Below are positions 1-8,743 of a DNA stretch of 64,000 bases, in pieces (positions within the stretch are counted from its first letter, which is position 1; every line of letters begins with the position of its first letter). Under the pieces are notes generated by a model that did not search any database, was not told the origin of the DNA, and saw nothing but the letters and a program-made list of their open reading frames with translations. Both the position numbers and the translations under genes were made by a program. The stretch spans positions 124,001-188,000 of the forward strand of contig NZ_FOWQ01000006.1 of the NCBI RefSeq assembly GCF_900115505.1, written 5' to 3'. The DNA is from Geodermatophilus dictyosporus. GTDB lineage: Bacteria > Actinomycetota > Actinomycetes > Mycobacteriales > Geodermatophilaceae.

Positions 1-27
1 TGCACACAGGAGTGTGCAGAGCACGAC
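1..27. repeat. Partial intergenic palindrome at the window edge
   Basis: The first 18 bases fold into a 7-bp perfect stem, TGCACAC with GTGTGCA, around an AGGA loop. They are followed by GAGCACGAC. The right part resembles the right arm of the long palindrome at 32996-33031, which shares GCAGAGCACGAC. The element lies just downstream of the stop codon of the minus-strand permease gene, so it may act as a terminator. It is probably cut by the window edge. Confidence 0.5.
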
Positions 28-43
28 CCGGCTCCGGAGGGCT

Positions 44-841
44 TCAGGCGTCCCGGCGGGCGAAGGCCACCGCGGCCAGCCCGAGCAGGACGGCGACCTC
101 GGCGGCGAACACCGCGAAGCCGGTCCACGGCTCGAGCAGCAGCGGGTTGAACGACTCCGGCACGGCGATCCGGGAGCCGGCGTTGCCCGGCATCAGCTTG
201 GTCAGCCACTCGCCCAGCGCGCCGGGCAGCAGCATCACCAGGTTGCCGACCAGGAACACCAGCGCGAGCACCACCGACACCGCGGCGGCGGTGGAGCGCA
301 GCAGCAGTCCCGCGGCCATCGCCAGCAGCCCGAGCCCGGCCATGTAGAGGCCGCTGCCGAGCAGCGCGCGCAGCACCCCGTCGTCGCCGAGCGAGAGGCC
401 GATGCCCTCCGCGGAGAGGAAGGCGTTCCCGCCCAGCCAGCCGAGCACGGCGGTGACCACGCCGGCGACGAACAGCGTCCCCGACAGCACCAGCGCCTTG
501 GCGGCGAGCACCGTCCCGCGGCGCGGTGTGGCGGCCAGGGTGGCGCGGATCATCCCCGTGCCGTACTCGGCGGTCACGGTCAGCGCGCCGAGCACCACCG
601 CCGTCACCTGGGCGAACAGCAGGCCCCAGGTGATGAACGCCCCGACCGGCTCGCCGGTCTGCCCAGCGGCCAGGTCCGGGGCGACGAGAGCGCACACCAG
701 GGTCGTCAGCCCCGCCCCGAGCGCCACCATCGCGGCCACCGACCAGCCGGTGGAGCGCACCGACCACAGCTTGAGCCACTCGGCGTGCACAGCGCGGCCG
801 AGGCCGGTCCCCCGGGGGGCGGTGGGGGTCACGGCGGTCAC
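44..841 (-). CDS. ABC-2 type transporter permease
   Basis: This 265-aa protein is the membrane partner of the ATPase encoded just upstream. The GTG start overlaps the ATPase stop as GTGA, which implies translational coupling. The N-terminus reads AVHAEWLKLWSVRSTGW, the usual cytoplasmic entry of ABC-2 permeases of the NatB type. About six hydrophobic segments follow, with the YGTGMIRATLAATPRR loop that is conserved in the family. The pair would form a small exporter. Its substrate cannot be read from the sequence; related actinobacterial pairs are implicated in drug or peptide export. Confidence 0.88.
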   Translation of the reverse strand: MTAVTPTAPRGTGLGRAVHAEWLKLWSVRSTGWSVAAMVALGAGLTTLVCALVAPDLAAGQTGEPVGAFITWGLLFAQVTAVVLGALTVTAEYGTGMIRATLAATPRRGTVLAAKALVLSGTLFVAGVVTAVLGWLGGNAFLSAEGIGLSLGDDGVLRALLGSGLYMAGLGLLAMAAGLLLRSTAAAVSVVLALVFLVGNLVMLLPGALGEWLTKLMPGNAGSRIAVPESFNPLLLEPWTGFAVFAAEVAVLLGLAAVAFARRDA

Positions 842-1755
842 CGGGTCACCTCGGCGGGACGGGCGGCGTACTCGACGCTGCCGGCGGTCAGGGTCATGAA
901 GGCGTCCTCCAGCGAGGAGCGGACGAGGCCCAGCTCGTGCAGCACCAGCCCGGCGCCGGCGGCCAGCTCGCCGACCGCGACGGTGTCGGCGCCCTGCACC
1001 CGCAGCTCGTCGCCGTCCCGGGTGACGTCGGCGCCCGAGCGGCGCAGCAGGTCGGCCAGCGCGCCGGGCCGCGGTGCGCGGACCCGCACGAACGAGGCGG
1101 CGTGCTCGGCGATGAAGTCCGCGGTGGCGCAGTCGGCCAGCACCCGGCCCCGGCCGACGACGACGAGGTGGTCGGCGGTGAGCGCCATCTCGGCCATGAG
1201 GTGGCTGGAGACCAGCACGGTGCGGCCCTCGGCGGCCAGGTCGCGGGCCAGCGAGCGCACCCACCGGATGCCCTCGGGGTCCAGGCCGTTGACCGGCTCG
1301 TCGAGGACGACGACCGGCGGGTCGCCGAGCAGCGCGGCCGCGATGCCCAGCCGCTGACCCATGCCGAGGGAGAAGCGGCCGACCCGCTGGCCGGCGACCG
1401 CCTCCAGCCCGACCAGGCCGAGGACCTCCTCGACCCGGGCGGCCGGGATGCCGTTGGACGCGGCCAGCCAGCGCAGGTGCGCCCGGGCGGTGCGGCCGGG
1501 GTGCAGGGCGCGGGCCTCGAGCAGCGCGCCGACCGCGCGCAGCGGGGCGGGGGAGTCGGCGTAGCGGGCGCCGTCGACGGTGACCGTGCCGGCGGTGGGC
1601 CGGTCCAGCCCGATGACCATCCGCATGGTCGTGGACTTGCCGGCGCCGTTGGGACCGAGGAAGCCGGTGACCCGGCCGGGGCGGACGGTGAAGGAGACGT
1701 CGTCCACGGCGACGCGGTCGCCGTAGCGCTTGGTCAGGCCGGAGGCGACGATCAC
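838..1755 (-). CDS. ABC transporter ATP-binding protein
   Basis: This 305-aa nucleotide-binding subunit is of the drug/natrium export (CcmA-like) type. Visible motifs are Walker A GPNGAGKST at about residues 34-42, signature FSLGMGQRLG near 133, Walker B VVVLDEPVNGLDPEG near 155, and the H-loop in SSHLMAEM. A C-terminal regulatory part of about 90 residues follows. I chose the GTG start that gives VIVASGLTKRYG, the normal N-terminus of the family. Longer in-frame extensions upstream look non-coding. It is transcribed first in the two-gene operon with the permease. Confidence 0.9.
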   Translation of the reverse strand: MIVASGLTKRYGDRVAVDDVSFTVRPGRVTGFLGPNGAGKSTTMRMVIGLDRPTAGTVTVDGARYADSPAPLRAVGALLEARALHPGRTARAHLRWLAASNGIPAARVEEVLGLVGLEAVAGQRVGRFSLGMGQRLGIAAALLGDPPVVVLDEPVNGLDPEGIRWVRSLARDLAAEGRTVLVSSHLMAEMALTADHLVVVGRGRVLADCATADFIAEHAASFVRVRAPRPGALADLLRRSGADVTRDGDELRVQGADTVAVGELAAGAGLVLHELGLVRSSLEDAFMTLTAGSVEYAARPAEVTR

Positions 1756-1872
1756 GGCGCCACCGCCGAGGGGGAGGAGGTCATGGCCGCGAGACTCCCG
1801 CCGGGCGGGGTGCCGGCACATCCGGGCCGGTCCCCCATCCGCCCCTGACCGCGGCTCCGGGAGGACCCTGGG

Positions 1873-2967
1873 TCAGGCGCTGCGGGGGAGGGGCGTGGCG
1901 GCTCCGGCGTCGTCGTCCAGCAGCCGGCGCAGGACCACCGCCGCCGTCCGCCCGGCCCGGTTGGCGCCGATGGTGCTCGCGCTCGGGCCGTAGCCGACCA
2001 GCTGCAGCCGGGGCTCCTCCACGGCGGTGGTGCCGTCCACCGGGACCACCCCGTCGCGGGTCCGCAGCCGCAGCGGCGCGAGGTGGCCGACGGCGGCGCG
2101 GAAGCCGGTGGCCCACAGGATCACGTCGGCCGGCACGGACCGGCCGTCGTCCCAGGCGACGCCGTCGGGGGTGATCCGGTCGAACACCGGCAGCCGGGTG
2201 AGCACGCCGGCGTCCAGCGCCCGGCGCACCCACGGCGTCACCACCAGGCCGGTCGCGCCGACGACGCTGCCGGGCATCCGGCCGGCGCGCACCGCCTCGG
2301 CGACGCGGGCGACCGCGGCCCGGCCCTGCTCCTCGCCGAAGGGCCCCTCCCGCCACACCGGCGGCCGGCGGGTCACCCAGGTGGTCCGGGCGACGGTGGC
2401 GAGCTCGCCGAGCAGCTGCACGGCCGAGGCGCCGCCGCCGACCACGACCACCGACCGCCCGGCGAACTCCGCCGCGCCGCGGTAGCCGACGGTGTGCAGC
2501 TGGCGGCCGCGGAAGGTCTCCTGGCCCGGGTAGTGCGGCACGAAGGGGCGGGTCCAGGTGCCGGTCGCGTTGACCAGCCCGCCCGCCCGCCAGGTCCCCC
2601 GGTCGGACTCGACGCGGAAGCGCCCCTCCCCGTCCCGGCGGACCGCGGTCACCCGCACCGGCCGCTCGACGGGCAGGGCGAAGCGCCGCTCGTACTCGGC
2701 GAAGTAGGCCGGCACCGCCTCCGCGGCGGGCAGGTCGTCCGAGGCCGGCTCGAACGGCAGCCCCGGCAGCTCGTGCACGCGGTGGGTGGTGGCGACGGTG
2801 AGCGAGGACCAGCGGTGCTGCCAGGCCCCGCCGGGTGCGGCGTCGGCGTCCAGCACGACGAAGCCCCGGCGGGGCGGGAACCCCAGCCGGGCCAGGTGGT
2901 ACGCGGCCGACAGGCCGGCCTGGCCCGCGCCGATGACCACGACGTCGACGTCCCGCTCGCTGCTCAC
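1873..2967 (-). CDS. FAD-dependent NAD(P)-binding oxidoreductase, CzcO/flavin monooxygenase-like
   Basis: This 364-aa protein has two Rossmann dinucleotide-binding motifs. The N-terminal GAGQAG (residues 13-18, FAD) follows a hydrophobic beta strand. The second, VVGGGASA (about residue 170), is for NADPH. The stretch GGAWQHRWSSL and the late ATGFR motif (WATGFRAAVGHL) are typical of flavin-containing monooxygenase-like proteins such as CzcO. It probably oxidises a small organic or sulfur substrate; the substrate is unknown. The short gap to the upstream small gene suggests it could be expressed alone. Confidence 0.85.
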   Translation of the reverse strand: MSSERDVDVVVIGAGQAGLSAAYHLARLGFPPRRGFVVLDADAAPGGAWQHRWSSLTVATTHRVHELPGLPFEPASDDLPAAEAVPAYFAEYERRFALPVERPVRVTAVRRDGEGRFRVESDRGTWRAGGLVNATGTWTRPFVPHYPGQETFRGRQLHTVGYRGAAEFAGRSVVVVGGGASAVQLLGELATVARTTWVTRRPPVWREGPFGEEQGRAAVARVAEAVRAGRMPGSVVGATGLVVTPWVRRALDAGVLTRLPVFDRITPDGVAWDDGRSVPADVILWATGFRAAVGHLAPLRLRTRDGVVPVDGTTAVEEPRLQLVGYGPSASTIGANRAGRTAAVVLRRLLDDDAGAATPLPRSA

Positions 2968-3006
2968 GTCCCGGCAACGCCACCGCGGCGGCCGGGCTTC
3001 CGCGGG

Positions 3007-3192
3007 TCAGCCGATCGCGATCACGAAGACCAGGTAGATGACCAGCAGCAGCGCGAGCAGCACGAAACCGAAGCCGAGGGTGACCCAGCGGTGGATGGAC
3101 GTGAGCAGCTCGGTCTGCCGCTCGAGCTGGCTCAGCTGCGCCCGGCGGAAGGTGTCGGTGCGCTCCTGCTCGGACGTCGGACGGGTGTCCAT
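3007..3192 (-). CDS. Small single-pass membrane protein
   Basis: This 61-aa protein has a charged, polar first half (residues 1-37, probably helical and cytoplasmic). One hydrophobic helix follows, about residues 38-60 (VTLGFGFVLLALLLVIYLVF). The ATG start is preceded by an AGGGGG ribosome-binding site. I do not recognise the family. It lies 39 bases upstream of the flavoprotein gene on the same strand and could be its operon partner. Confidence 0.6.
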   Translation of the reverse strand: MDTRPTSEQERTDTFRRAQLSQLERQTELLTSIHRWVTLGFGFVLLALLLVIYLVFVIAIG

Positions 3193-3399
3193 CTCGGCGG
3201 CTCCCCCTGGTCGGTGCTGCGGCGAGCCGACGGTAGGGCCGGCACCCCCGGGAGGCGAGGAGCGACGCCCGCCGGGGCGTCTCGAGTGGCCCTCCGGCCT
3301 CCGGCACCGCAAGGTCGGGGACGGACCGGTGAGCAGCGCCGGCGACCCGGCGGCCCGACGCAGGACGCCGGGCTCCCGCTCGAGGAGGGCAGCCCCCGC

Positions 3400-4548
3400 A
3401 TGCGCGCCATGGTCTACCGCGGGCCGTACCAGGTCCGGGTCGAGGACAAGGACGTCCCGGCGATCGAGCACCCCAACGACGCGATCGTGCGGGTCACCCT
3501 GGCCGCCATCTGCGGCTCCGACCTGCACCTCTACCACGGCCTGATGCCGGACACCCGGGTCGGGCACACCTTCGGCCACGAGTTCATCGGCGTCGTCGAG
3601 CAGGTGGGCCCCTCGGTGCAGAACCTCGCCGTCGGCGACCGGGTGATGGTGCCGTTCAACGTCTTCTGCGGGTCGTGCTGGTTCTGCGCGCGCGGGCTGT
3701 ACTCCAACTGCCACAACGTCAACCCGAACGCGACGGCGGTCGGCGGCATCTACGGCTACTCCCACACCACCGGCGGCTACGACGGCGGCCAGTCGCAGTA
3801 CGTCCGCGTGCCCTTCGCCGACGTCGGCCCGGTGCGGATCCCCGAGTGGATGCACGACGAGGACGCCGTCTGCCTGACCGACGCCGCCGCGACCGGCTAC
3901 TTCGGCGCCCAGCTCGGCGAGATCGCCGAGGGGGACACCGTCGTCGTCCTCGGCGCCGGGCCGGTCGGCCTGATCGCCGCGCAGTCGTCGTGGCTCATGG
4001 GTGCCGGGCGGGTGATCGTCGTCGACCACCTCGAGGAGCGCCTGCAGAAGGCGCGGACCATGGCCTACGCCGAGGTGCTGAACTACGACGAGCTCGACGA
4101 CGTCGTCGTCGAGCTGAAGAAGCAGACCGACTACCTCGGCGCCGACGTCGTCATCGAGGCGGCCGGCGCGGAGGCCGACGGCAACTTCCTGCAGCAGGTG
4201 ACCGGCACCAAGCTCAAGCTGCAGGGCGGGTCCCCGGTCGCGCTCAACTGGGCGATCGACGGGGTCCGCAAGGGCGGCACGGTCTCCGTGGTCGGCGCCT
4301 ACGGGCCGATCCCCAACGCGGTGAAGTTCGGTGACGCGCTGAACAAGGGGCTGACCCTGCGGATGAACCAGACGCCGGTGAAGCGCCAGTGGCCGCGGAT
4401 GTTCGAGCACGTGCGCAACGGCCACCTGACCCCGCGCGAGGTGGTCACCCACCGGTTCCCGCTCGAGCACATCGCGGAGGCGTACCACGTGTTCTCGAGC
4501 AAGCTGGACGGCTGCATCAAGCCGCTCGTCCTGCCCGACGCGGCCTGA
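3400..4548 (+). CDS. Zinc-dependent alcohol dehydrogenase, MDR family
   Basis: This 382-aa medium-chain dehydrogenase retains the zinc sites. The catalytic ligands are Cys38 (AAICGSDLH) and His60-Glu61 (GHTFGHEFIG). The structural zinc ligands are Cys90, Cys93, Cys96 and Cys104 in the CGSCWFCARGLYSNC loop. The NAD-binding GAGPVG lies near residue 178. The C-terminal part resembles glutathione-independent formaldehyde dehydrogenase-like proteins (YPVKRQWPRM-like region, HRFPLEHIAEAY). The substrate is not known. The ATG start fits the family N-terminus MRAMVYRGPY, and the start is preceded by GAGGAGGG. Confidence 0.9.
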   Translation: MRAMVYRGPYQVRVEDKDVPAIEHPNDAIVRVTLAAICGSDLHLYHGLMPDTRVGHTFGHEFIGVVEQVGPSVQNLAVGDRVMVPFNVFCGSCWFCARGLYSNCHNVNPNATAVGGIYGYSHTTGGYDGGQSQYVRVPFADVGPVRIPEWMHDEDAVCLTDAAATGYFGAQLGEIAEGDTVVVLGAGPVGLIAAQSSWLMGAGRVIVVDHLEERLQKARTMAYAEVLNYDELDDVVVELKKQTDYLGADVVIEAAGAEADGNFLQQVTGTKLKLQGGSPVALNWAIDGVRKGGTVSVVGAYGPIPNAVKFGDALNKGLTLRMNQTPVKRQWPRMFEHVRNGHLTPREVVTHRFPLEHIAEAYHVFSSKLDGCIKPLVLPDAA

Positions 4549-4561
4549 GGAGAGCGCGACG

Positions 4562-5143
4562 ATGACCGATCCCGACATCCCGAGCGCCTACGTCCGCGAC
4601 AAGCGCACCCCGCCGCCGAGCCGCGAGGAGCTGCGGGCCCGGATCCCCGGCTGGGGCGTCGACCTCGACCCGGCCGACCGGCCCTCCCACCCGAGGCTGC
4701 AGTACCCGGCCGACACCGGCGCGCACTGGGACTTCCCCGAGCGCCAGCCGGGCGGCGAGGGCCGGGAGCACTCGATCGAACACGCGTTCGTCACCCCCGT
4801 CTTCGGTACCGCGCAGCCGCTGCGGGGGCCGTCCGGAGCGATCCGGCGCTACGCCTACCGGCGGTTCAGCGAGGGCCGGCTGGCGCACTGGCTGCTGCTG
4901 GTGGCCGGCGACCGCGTCGACGCCTGGGAGCACCACCTGCGGTCGTTCGTCTCCGGCCGTCCCGACGTGCCCGCCACGGGCGTGCGCACCGAGCTCACCC
5001 ACGGCGGGCTGCGGTCGCGGCGCGGGCGCTCGGACGTCCGCCACCAGCTCCTCGACCCGGTCGTCGTCGTGGGCCCCTGGGTGGCCGGCGCGGGCGCCGC
5101 GGTGCTCGGTGTCCGGAGGCTGCTGCGGGCCGTCCGCGGCTAG
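4562..5143 (+). CDS. Conserved hypothetical protein with C-terminal hydrophobic segment
   Basis: This 193-aa protein starts with ATG 13 bases after the dehydrogenase stop, so the two genes are probably cotranscribed. It begins polar and Pro/Arg rich, then has a compact region with RRYAYRRFSEGRLAHWLLLVAGDRVDAWE. It ends in a predicted short membrane segment (PVVVVGPWVAGAGAAVLGVRRLL). I do not recognise a named domain, but the central region looks like a small membrane-anchored protein common in actinobacteria. Confidence 0.65.
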   Translation: MTDPDIPSAYVRDKRTPPPSREELRARIPGWGVDLDPADRPSHPRLQYPADTGAHWDFPERQPGGEGREHSIEHAFVTPVFGTAQPLRGPSGAIRRYAYRRFSEGRLAHWLLLVAGDRVDAWEHHLRSFVSGRPDVPATGVRTELTHGGLRSRRGRSDVRHQLLDPVVVVGPWVAGAGAAVLGVRRLLRAVRG

Positions 5144-5158
5144 AGCTGCGGACCGCGC

Positions 5159-5350
5159 GTGACCCCGCTCGACGAGCTGCCCCGCATCGGCGCGCCGGCC
5201 ACCCGGGCGCTGCACGGTGCCGGCCACACCGGCCTGGGGCAGCTCGCCGGCGTCCCGCGCACGGAGCTGGCCGCCCTGCACGGCGTGGGCCCGAAGGCGC
5301 TGCGCCTGATCGAGGAGGCGCTCGCCGAGCACGGGTTGCGGCTGGGCTGA
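5159..5350 (+). CDS. Small helix-hairpin-helix protein
   Basis: This 63-aa protein has two HhH-like motifs: LPRIGAPATRALHGAGHTGLGQLA and LHGVGPKALRLIEEAL. The spacing matches the DNA-binding helix-hairpin-helix fold seen at the end of RNA polymerase alpha and in DNA repair proteins. The start is GTG, 15 bases downstream of the previous gene. It probably binds DNA without sequence specificity; its role is unknown. Confidence 0.7.
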   Translation: MTPLDELPRIGAPATRALHGAGHTGLGQLAGVPRTELAALHGVGPKALRLIEEALAEHGLRLG

Positions 5351-5389
5351 GCCCGGGCGGGGCCTGAGGAGCCCGGCGTACGAGGTCGT

Positions 5390-5404
5390 CCCCTCCGGGA
5401 GGGG
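5390..5404. terminator. Hairpin between convergent genes
   Basis: CCCCTC and GAGGGG form a 6-bp G/C stem around a 3-base CGG loop, in the 62-base gap between the plus-strand HhH gene and the minus-strand exporter gene. No U-tract follows, as is usual in high-GC actinobacteria. The position suggests a bidirectional terminator. Confidence 0.4.
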
Positions 5405-5412
5405 GGTCACTC

Positions 5413-8082
5413 TCAGGGGGTCGCTCCGGTGGCGGTGGGTTCGGCCGTGGGCGCCGTCGTGGCGGGTGCTGCGGTGGTGGTCGGTGCGGTGGTGGTCGGG
5501 GCGGTGGTGGTCGGTGCCGTGGTGGTGGGCGCGGTCGTGGTGGGTGCGGTCGTGGTGGTGGGTGCCGTGGTGGTGGGTGCCGTGGTGGTGGGTGCGGTCG
5601 TGGTGGTGGGTGCCGTGGTGGTCGGTGCCGTCGTGGTGGACACGGTGGTGTCGGGCGCGGTCGTGGTCGGTGCGGTGGTGGTCGGTGCGGTGGTGGTCGG
5701 GGCGGTGGTGGTGGGCACGGTGGTGGTGGGCGCGGTCGTGGTGGGTGCCGCGGTGGTGGTGGGCGTGGTGGTGGTGGTCGGGGTGCCGGTCCCGGTCGGG
5801 GTCGCCGCGGACGAGGTGGCCGTCGGAGGGGAGCTCGTCAGAGGTGGCGTCGTCTCCGGTGGCGCTGTCTCCGGTGGCGCTGTCTCCGGTGGCGTCGTGG
5901 TGGGGAGCGCCTGGGCGAGCGGGGTGTCCGTGGCCTCCTGAGGCGTGGTGGTCCCGCCACCGGTGGTCCGGCGCTCCTCAGGCGTTGGCGACGACGCGGG
6001 GAGTGGCGGGTCCGTGAGGGTCATCGGGTCGGCACGGTCGGGGCCCGGCCCGTCCGCCGTCGAGGTGTCGGCGTCCTCCGTCCCCGCGGCCCGCGCACCC
6101 GTGGCCTCGCCGTCCGCGGGGTCCTGGGAGGCCTGGACGACGCCCACCCCGCCGAGGAGCACGGCCACGAGGCCGGTCCCGGCCAGGAGGTGCCTGGCCC
6201 TCCCGGGCACCCGACGGGACGGGGCCGCCGAGGTCGCCCGGCCGAGGATGAAGAGGCCCACGAGGCGCCGTCGGCGGGGCGGAGCAGCGGGGACGGCCGG
6301 GCGGGTGCCCGGGTCGCCGGCGATCAGCGCCTCCGCCTGGCGGGCCTGGATGCCGGACTTGTCCGACAGGACCAGCTGCGGCAGGAACAGGAACACGAGG
6401 AACCCGGCCGCGGCCACGGCCGCCACGACGAGGAACACCAGGGCGACGGAGTCGGCGAACCCGGTCCGGAACGGCAGCGCCAGGGAGCCGGGCAGGCCCT
6501 GGACGAAGGAGGTGTCCGACAGGTCCCCGCCGGCGGGCAGCCGACCGCTGCCCACGGCCTCGGCCACCCGGGGGTCGGCCGCCGCGGACGCGGTCACTGC
6601 CGCCCCGATGTCGGCGGGCAGGCGGCTGAAGAGCACCGACAGGAACGCCGCGGTGCCGATCGTGGCGCCCATCTGGCGGAAGAAGGTGACCGACGAGGTG
6701 GCCACGCCCATCTGGGAGGGCGCGACGGCGGTCTGCACCGCCAGCACGGCGGGCTGCATGTTGAACCCCAGGCCCACACCGAGGAGCACCATGAGCGGCG
6801 CCAGCGCCAGGACAGAGGTGTCCGCGCCGACGACGGACGACAGTGCGACCAGCGCGGCGGTCATCAGCACGGTGCCCGCCAGGGGGAACACCCGGTAGCG
6901 GCCGGTCCTCGCGATCGCGACACCGGAGCTCGAGGCGCCGAGCGCGATGCCGACGACCAGCGGGATCATCTGCAGGCCCGCGACCGTGGCGCTCGAGCCG
7001 TGCACGATCTGCAGGTACTGCGGCAGCAGCAGCAGGCCGCCGAACATGCCGGCGCCCACGACCGCGCTGCCCGCGGTGGCGACGGTGAAGCTGCGGTTGC
7101 CGAACAGCCGCAGCGGCAGCAGCGCCTCGTCCCCGTAGGCGCGCTCGGCCGCCAGGAAGAGCCCCAGACCCACGGCGCCGATCGCGTAGCACGACAGCGC
7201 GTCGGCCGAGGTCCAGCCCCAGGTGCGGCCACGCTCGGCGACGACGAGCAGCGGCACGATGCAGGTGACCAGCGCCAGCGCGCCGGGCCAGTCGATGCGG
7301 TGCTCGCGCCGCTCGTGCGGCAGGTGCAGCACCCGGAAGACGGCGGCGAACGCCAGCAGGCCCAGCGGCACGTTGACCAGGAAGACCCACCGCCAGCCGT
7401 CGACGCCCAGCAGTGCGGACCGGCCGGCGAGGAACCCGCCGACGACCGGTCCCAGCACGCTCGAGGCGCCGAACACGGCCATGAAGAAGCCCTGGTACCG
7501 CGAGCGCTCCCGCGGCGGCACGATGTCGCCGATGATCGCCAGCGCCAGCGACATCAGGCCGCCGGCGCCGATGCCCTGGACGGCACGGAAGGCGGCCAGC
7601 TGGTACATGGAGCCGGCCAGCCCGCAGAGCACCGATCCCAGGACGAAGACGGCGATGGCGAACAGGTAGAAGGGCCGCCGGCCGTAGACGTCGGAGAGCT
7701 TGCCGTAGAGCGGCGTGGAGATCGTCGAGGTGATCAGGAACGCCGTCGTCGCCCATGCCTGCAGGTCGTAGGCCTGCAGGTCGTCGGCGATGGTGCGGAT
7801 CGCGGTGGCGGCGACGGTCTGGTCGAGGGCGGCGAGGAACATGGCGACCATCAGCCCGGCGATGATCGTGAGGATCTGCCGGTGGGTGAAGGCGCCGTCC
7901 TCGCCCGGTGCGGCGGCGGCCGCTCGCGTTGCCCGGTGCCTGGCCGCGGTGGTGGAGGGGGTCCGGGTCACGAACTGCCCGCCTGCGGGAACGGGGCGAC
8001 CGGCACGGTGGCGGGTCCGCGGTGCGTCCGGGCCGGTGGGCCTCGTCGCCCGGGCTCCGATCTGGAACGGGTGCCGGGTCAT
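5413..8082 (-). CDS. DHA2-family MFS drug exporter with Thr/Pro-rich tail
   Basis: This 889-aa protein has a 14-helix EmrB/QacA-type exporter at about residues 70-600. The usual motifs are LDQTVAATAIRTIADDL in helix 1, GKLSDVYGRRPFYLF in loop 2-3 and the helix 5 motif C region GPVVGGFLAG. After helix 14 there is a basic stretch, then an extra hydrophobic segment near residues 630-652 (LLAGTGLVAVLLGGVGVV). A tail of more than 230 residues follows, dominated by Thr/Pro/Ala repeats. The extra helix would place this tail outside the cell. I chose the ATG start because it is preceded by GAGGAG at good spacing. Family members usually end near residue 500-700, so the tail is unusual. Confidence 0.85.
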   Translation of the reverse strand: MTRHPFQIGARATRPTGPDAPRTRHRAGRPVPAGGQFVTRTPSTTAARHRATRAAAAAPGEDGAFTHRQILTIIAGLMVAMFLAALDQTVAATAIRTIADDLQAYDLQAWATTAFLITSTISTPLYGKLSDVYGRRPFYLFAIAVFVLGSVLCGLAGSMYQLAAFRAVQGIGAGGLMSLALAIIGDIVPPRERSRYQGFFMAVFGASSVLGPVVGGFLAGRSALLGVDGWRWVFLVNVPLGLLAFAAVFRVLHLPHERREHRIDWPGALALVTCIVPLLVVAERGRTWGWTSADALSCYAIGAVGLGLFLAAERAYGDEALLPLRLFGNRSFTVATAGSAVVGAGMFGGLLLLPQYLQIVHGSSATVAGLQMIPLVVGIALGASSSGVAIARTGRYRVFPLAGTVLMTAALVALSSVVGADTSVLALAPLMVLLGVGLGFNMQPAVLAVQTAVAPSQMGVATSSVTFFRQMGATIGTAAFLSVLFSRLPADIGAAVTASAAADPRVAEAVGSGRLPAGGDLSDTSFVQGLPGSLALPFRTGFADSVALVFLVVAAVAAAGFLVFLFLPQLVLSDKSGIQARQAEALIAGDPGTRPAVPAAPPRRRRLVGLFILGRATSAAPSRRVPGRARHLLAGTGLVAVLLGGVGVVQASQDPADGEATGARAAGTEDADTSTADGPGPDRADPMTLTDPPLPASSPTPEERRTTGGGTTTPQEATDTPLAQALPTTTPPETAPPETAPPETTPPLTSSPPTATSSAATPTGTGTPTTTTTPTTTAAPTTTAPTTTVPTTTAPTTTAPTTTAPTTTAPDTTVSTTTAPTTTAPTTTTAPTTTAPTTTAPTTTTAPTTTAPTTTAPTTTAPTTTAPTTTAAPATTAPTAEPTATGATP
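5428..5790. repeat. Low-complexity tandem repeat encoding TTTAP-type units
   Basis: On the plus strand the DNA is a run of short units such as GTGGTGGTCGGTGCG and GTGGTGGGTGCCGTG. Read on the minus strand they encode (Thr)2-3-Ala-Pro repeats at the C-terminus of the exporter. The units are imperfect, with variable third bases and alternating TTTAP, TTVP and TTVS, so it is an expanded but diverging minisatellite inside the reading frame. Copy number could vary between strains. Confidence 0.85.
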
Positions 8083-8743
8083 GCTGCTCCTCGGTGGACC
8101 GGCTCCCCGGTGCCGACGGGCGCGCGTCACGCGCGACGGCCGGCGTGTCGACGGTCTCCCTGGCGGATCCGGCTGCTGCTTCCGGATGGGGTCCGAGGAC
8201 CAGGCCCGGCCACACGCTAGGGCCGCCGTGGAGACGACCACATCCGTCGCAGGTCGCGTTCCGGGCGTCCGACCACCGAGTGGGGGAGGACCGTGGTCCC
8301 CTGCGACCCGAGGAGGGCGTCGCCGCCGCGTCCGGCGTCGGACGACCGGGGAGGCCAGGTCCTCCTGGACGGCGGAGGGAGCCGTCCAGGAGGTGGGGAC
8401 GACGGCCTGGGACGCGACCGCGGGGCCTGAGGTGCCCGGCCGCAGGGCACGGGAGGTGAGCTGGGTGCGCCATCAGGGACCCGAATACCGAACCCGCTGA
8501 TCGAGCGACTTGGGGATGCCATTCTGCGGTCCATCTGCAGTGGTCACTCGACCTGCACAGGAGCGAGCGGTGGCTTGTCGACCTGCACGGACGTCCCGCG
8601 GGCGGGTGGTGTCGAGAATGACCGTGATCGCTGGCAGTCAACGGCCGCGAATGGTCCGGAATGGCTCTCCTGGGAACTGGCTGCGGACTGCCAGTCCTTC
8701 TGCCGGAGGCGCCGGCGGCCGCTCCGGCGGTGCCCGCTGAGGT
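8083..8743. other. Intergenic region between the exporter and the broken integrase
   Basis: I see no convincing gene in these roughly 660 bases. The left part, about 8083-8250, is the upstream region of the exporter gene. The degenerate tRNA-Lys 3'-end copy at 8464-8504 marks the outer end of the island. The stretch 8510-8743 leads into the integrase remnant and probably holds debris of its lost N-terminal part or of an excisionase region. Short open frames here have no recognisable features. Confidence 0.5.
8464..8504. repeat. attL-like copy of the tRNA-Lys 3' half
   Basis: These 41 bases match 13370-13410, the 3' half of tRNA-Lys plus its flank, at 36 of 41 positions. The first 17 bases (starting GGTGCGCCATCAGGGAC) and a 14-base block CCGAACCCGCTGAT are identical. 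The mismatches would spoil tRNA pairing, so this is an att remnant and not a tRNA gene. Its orientation and position match integration by a tRNA-specific tyrosine recombinase. Confidence 0.75.

Noticed and set aside
5428-5790. Run of short direct repeats, considered as a CRISPR array
   Set aside because: Units are about 15 bases, without unique spacers, and they encode Thr/Pro repeats in frame with the exporter gene.
8464-8504. tRNA-Lys-like sequence, considered as a second tRNA gene
   Set aside because: Only the 3' half is present and its changes break the pairing; it is an att remnant.
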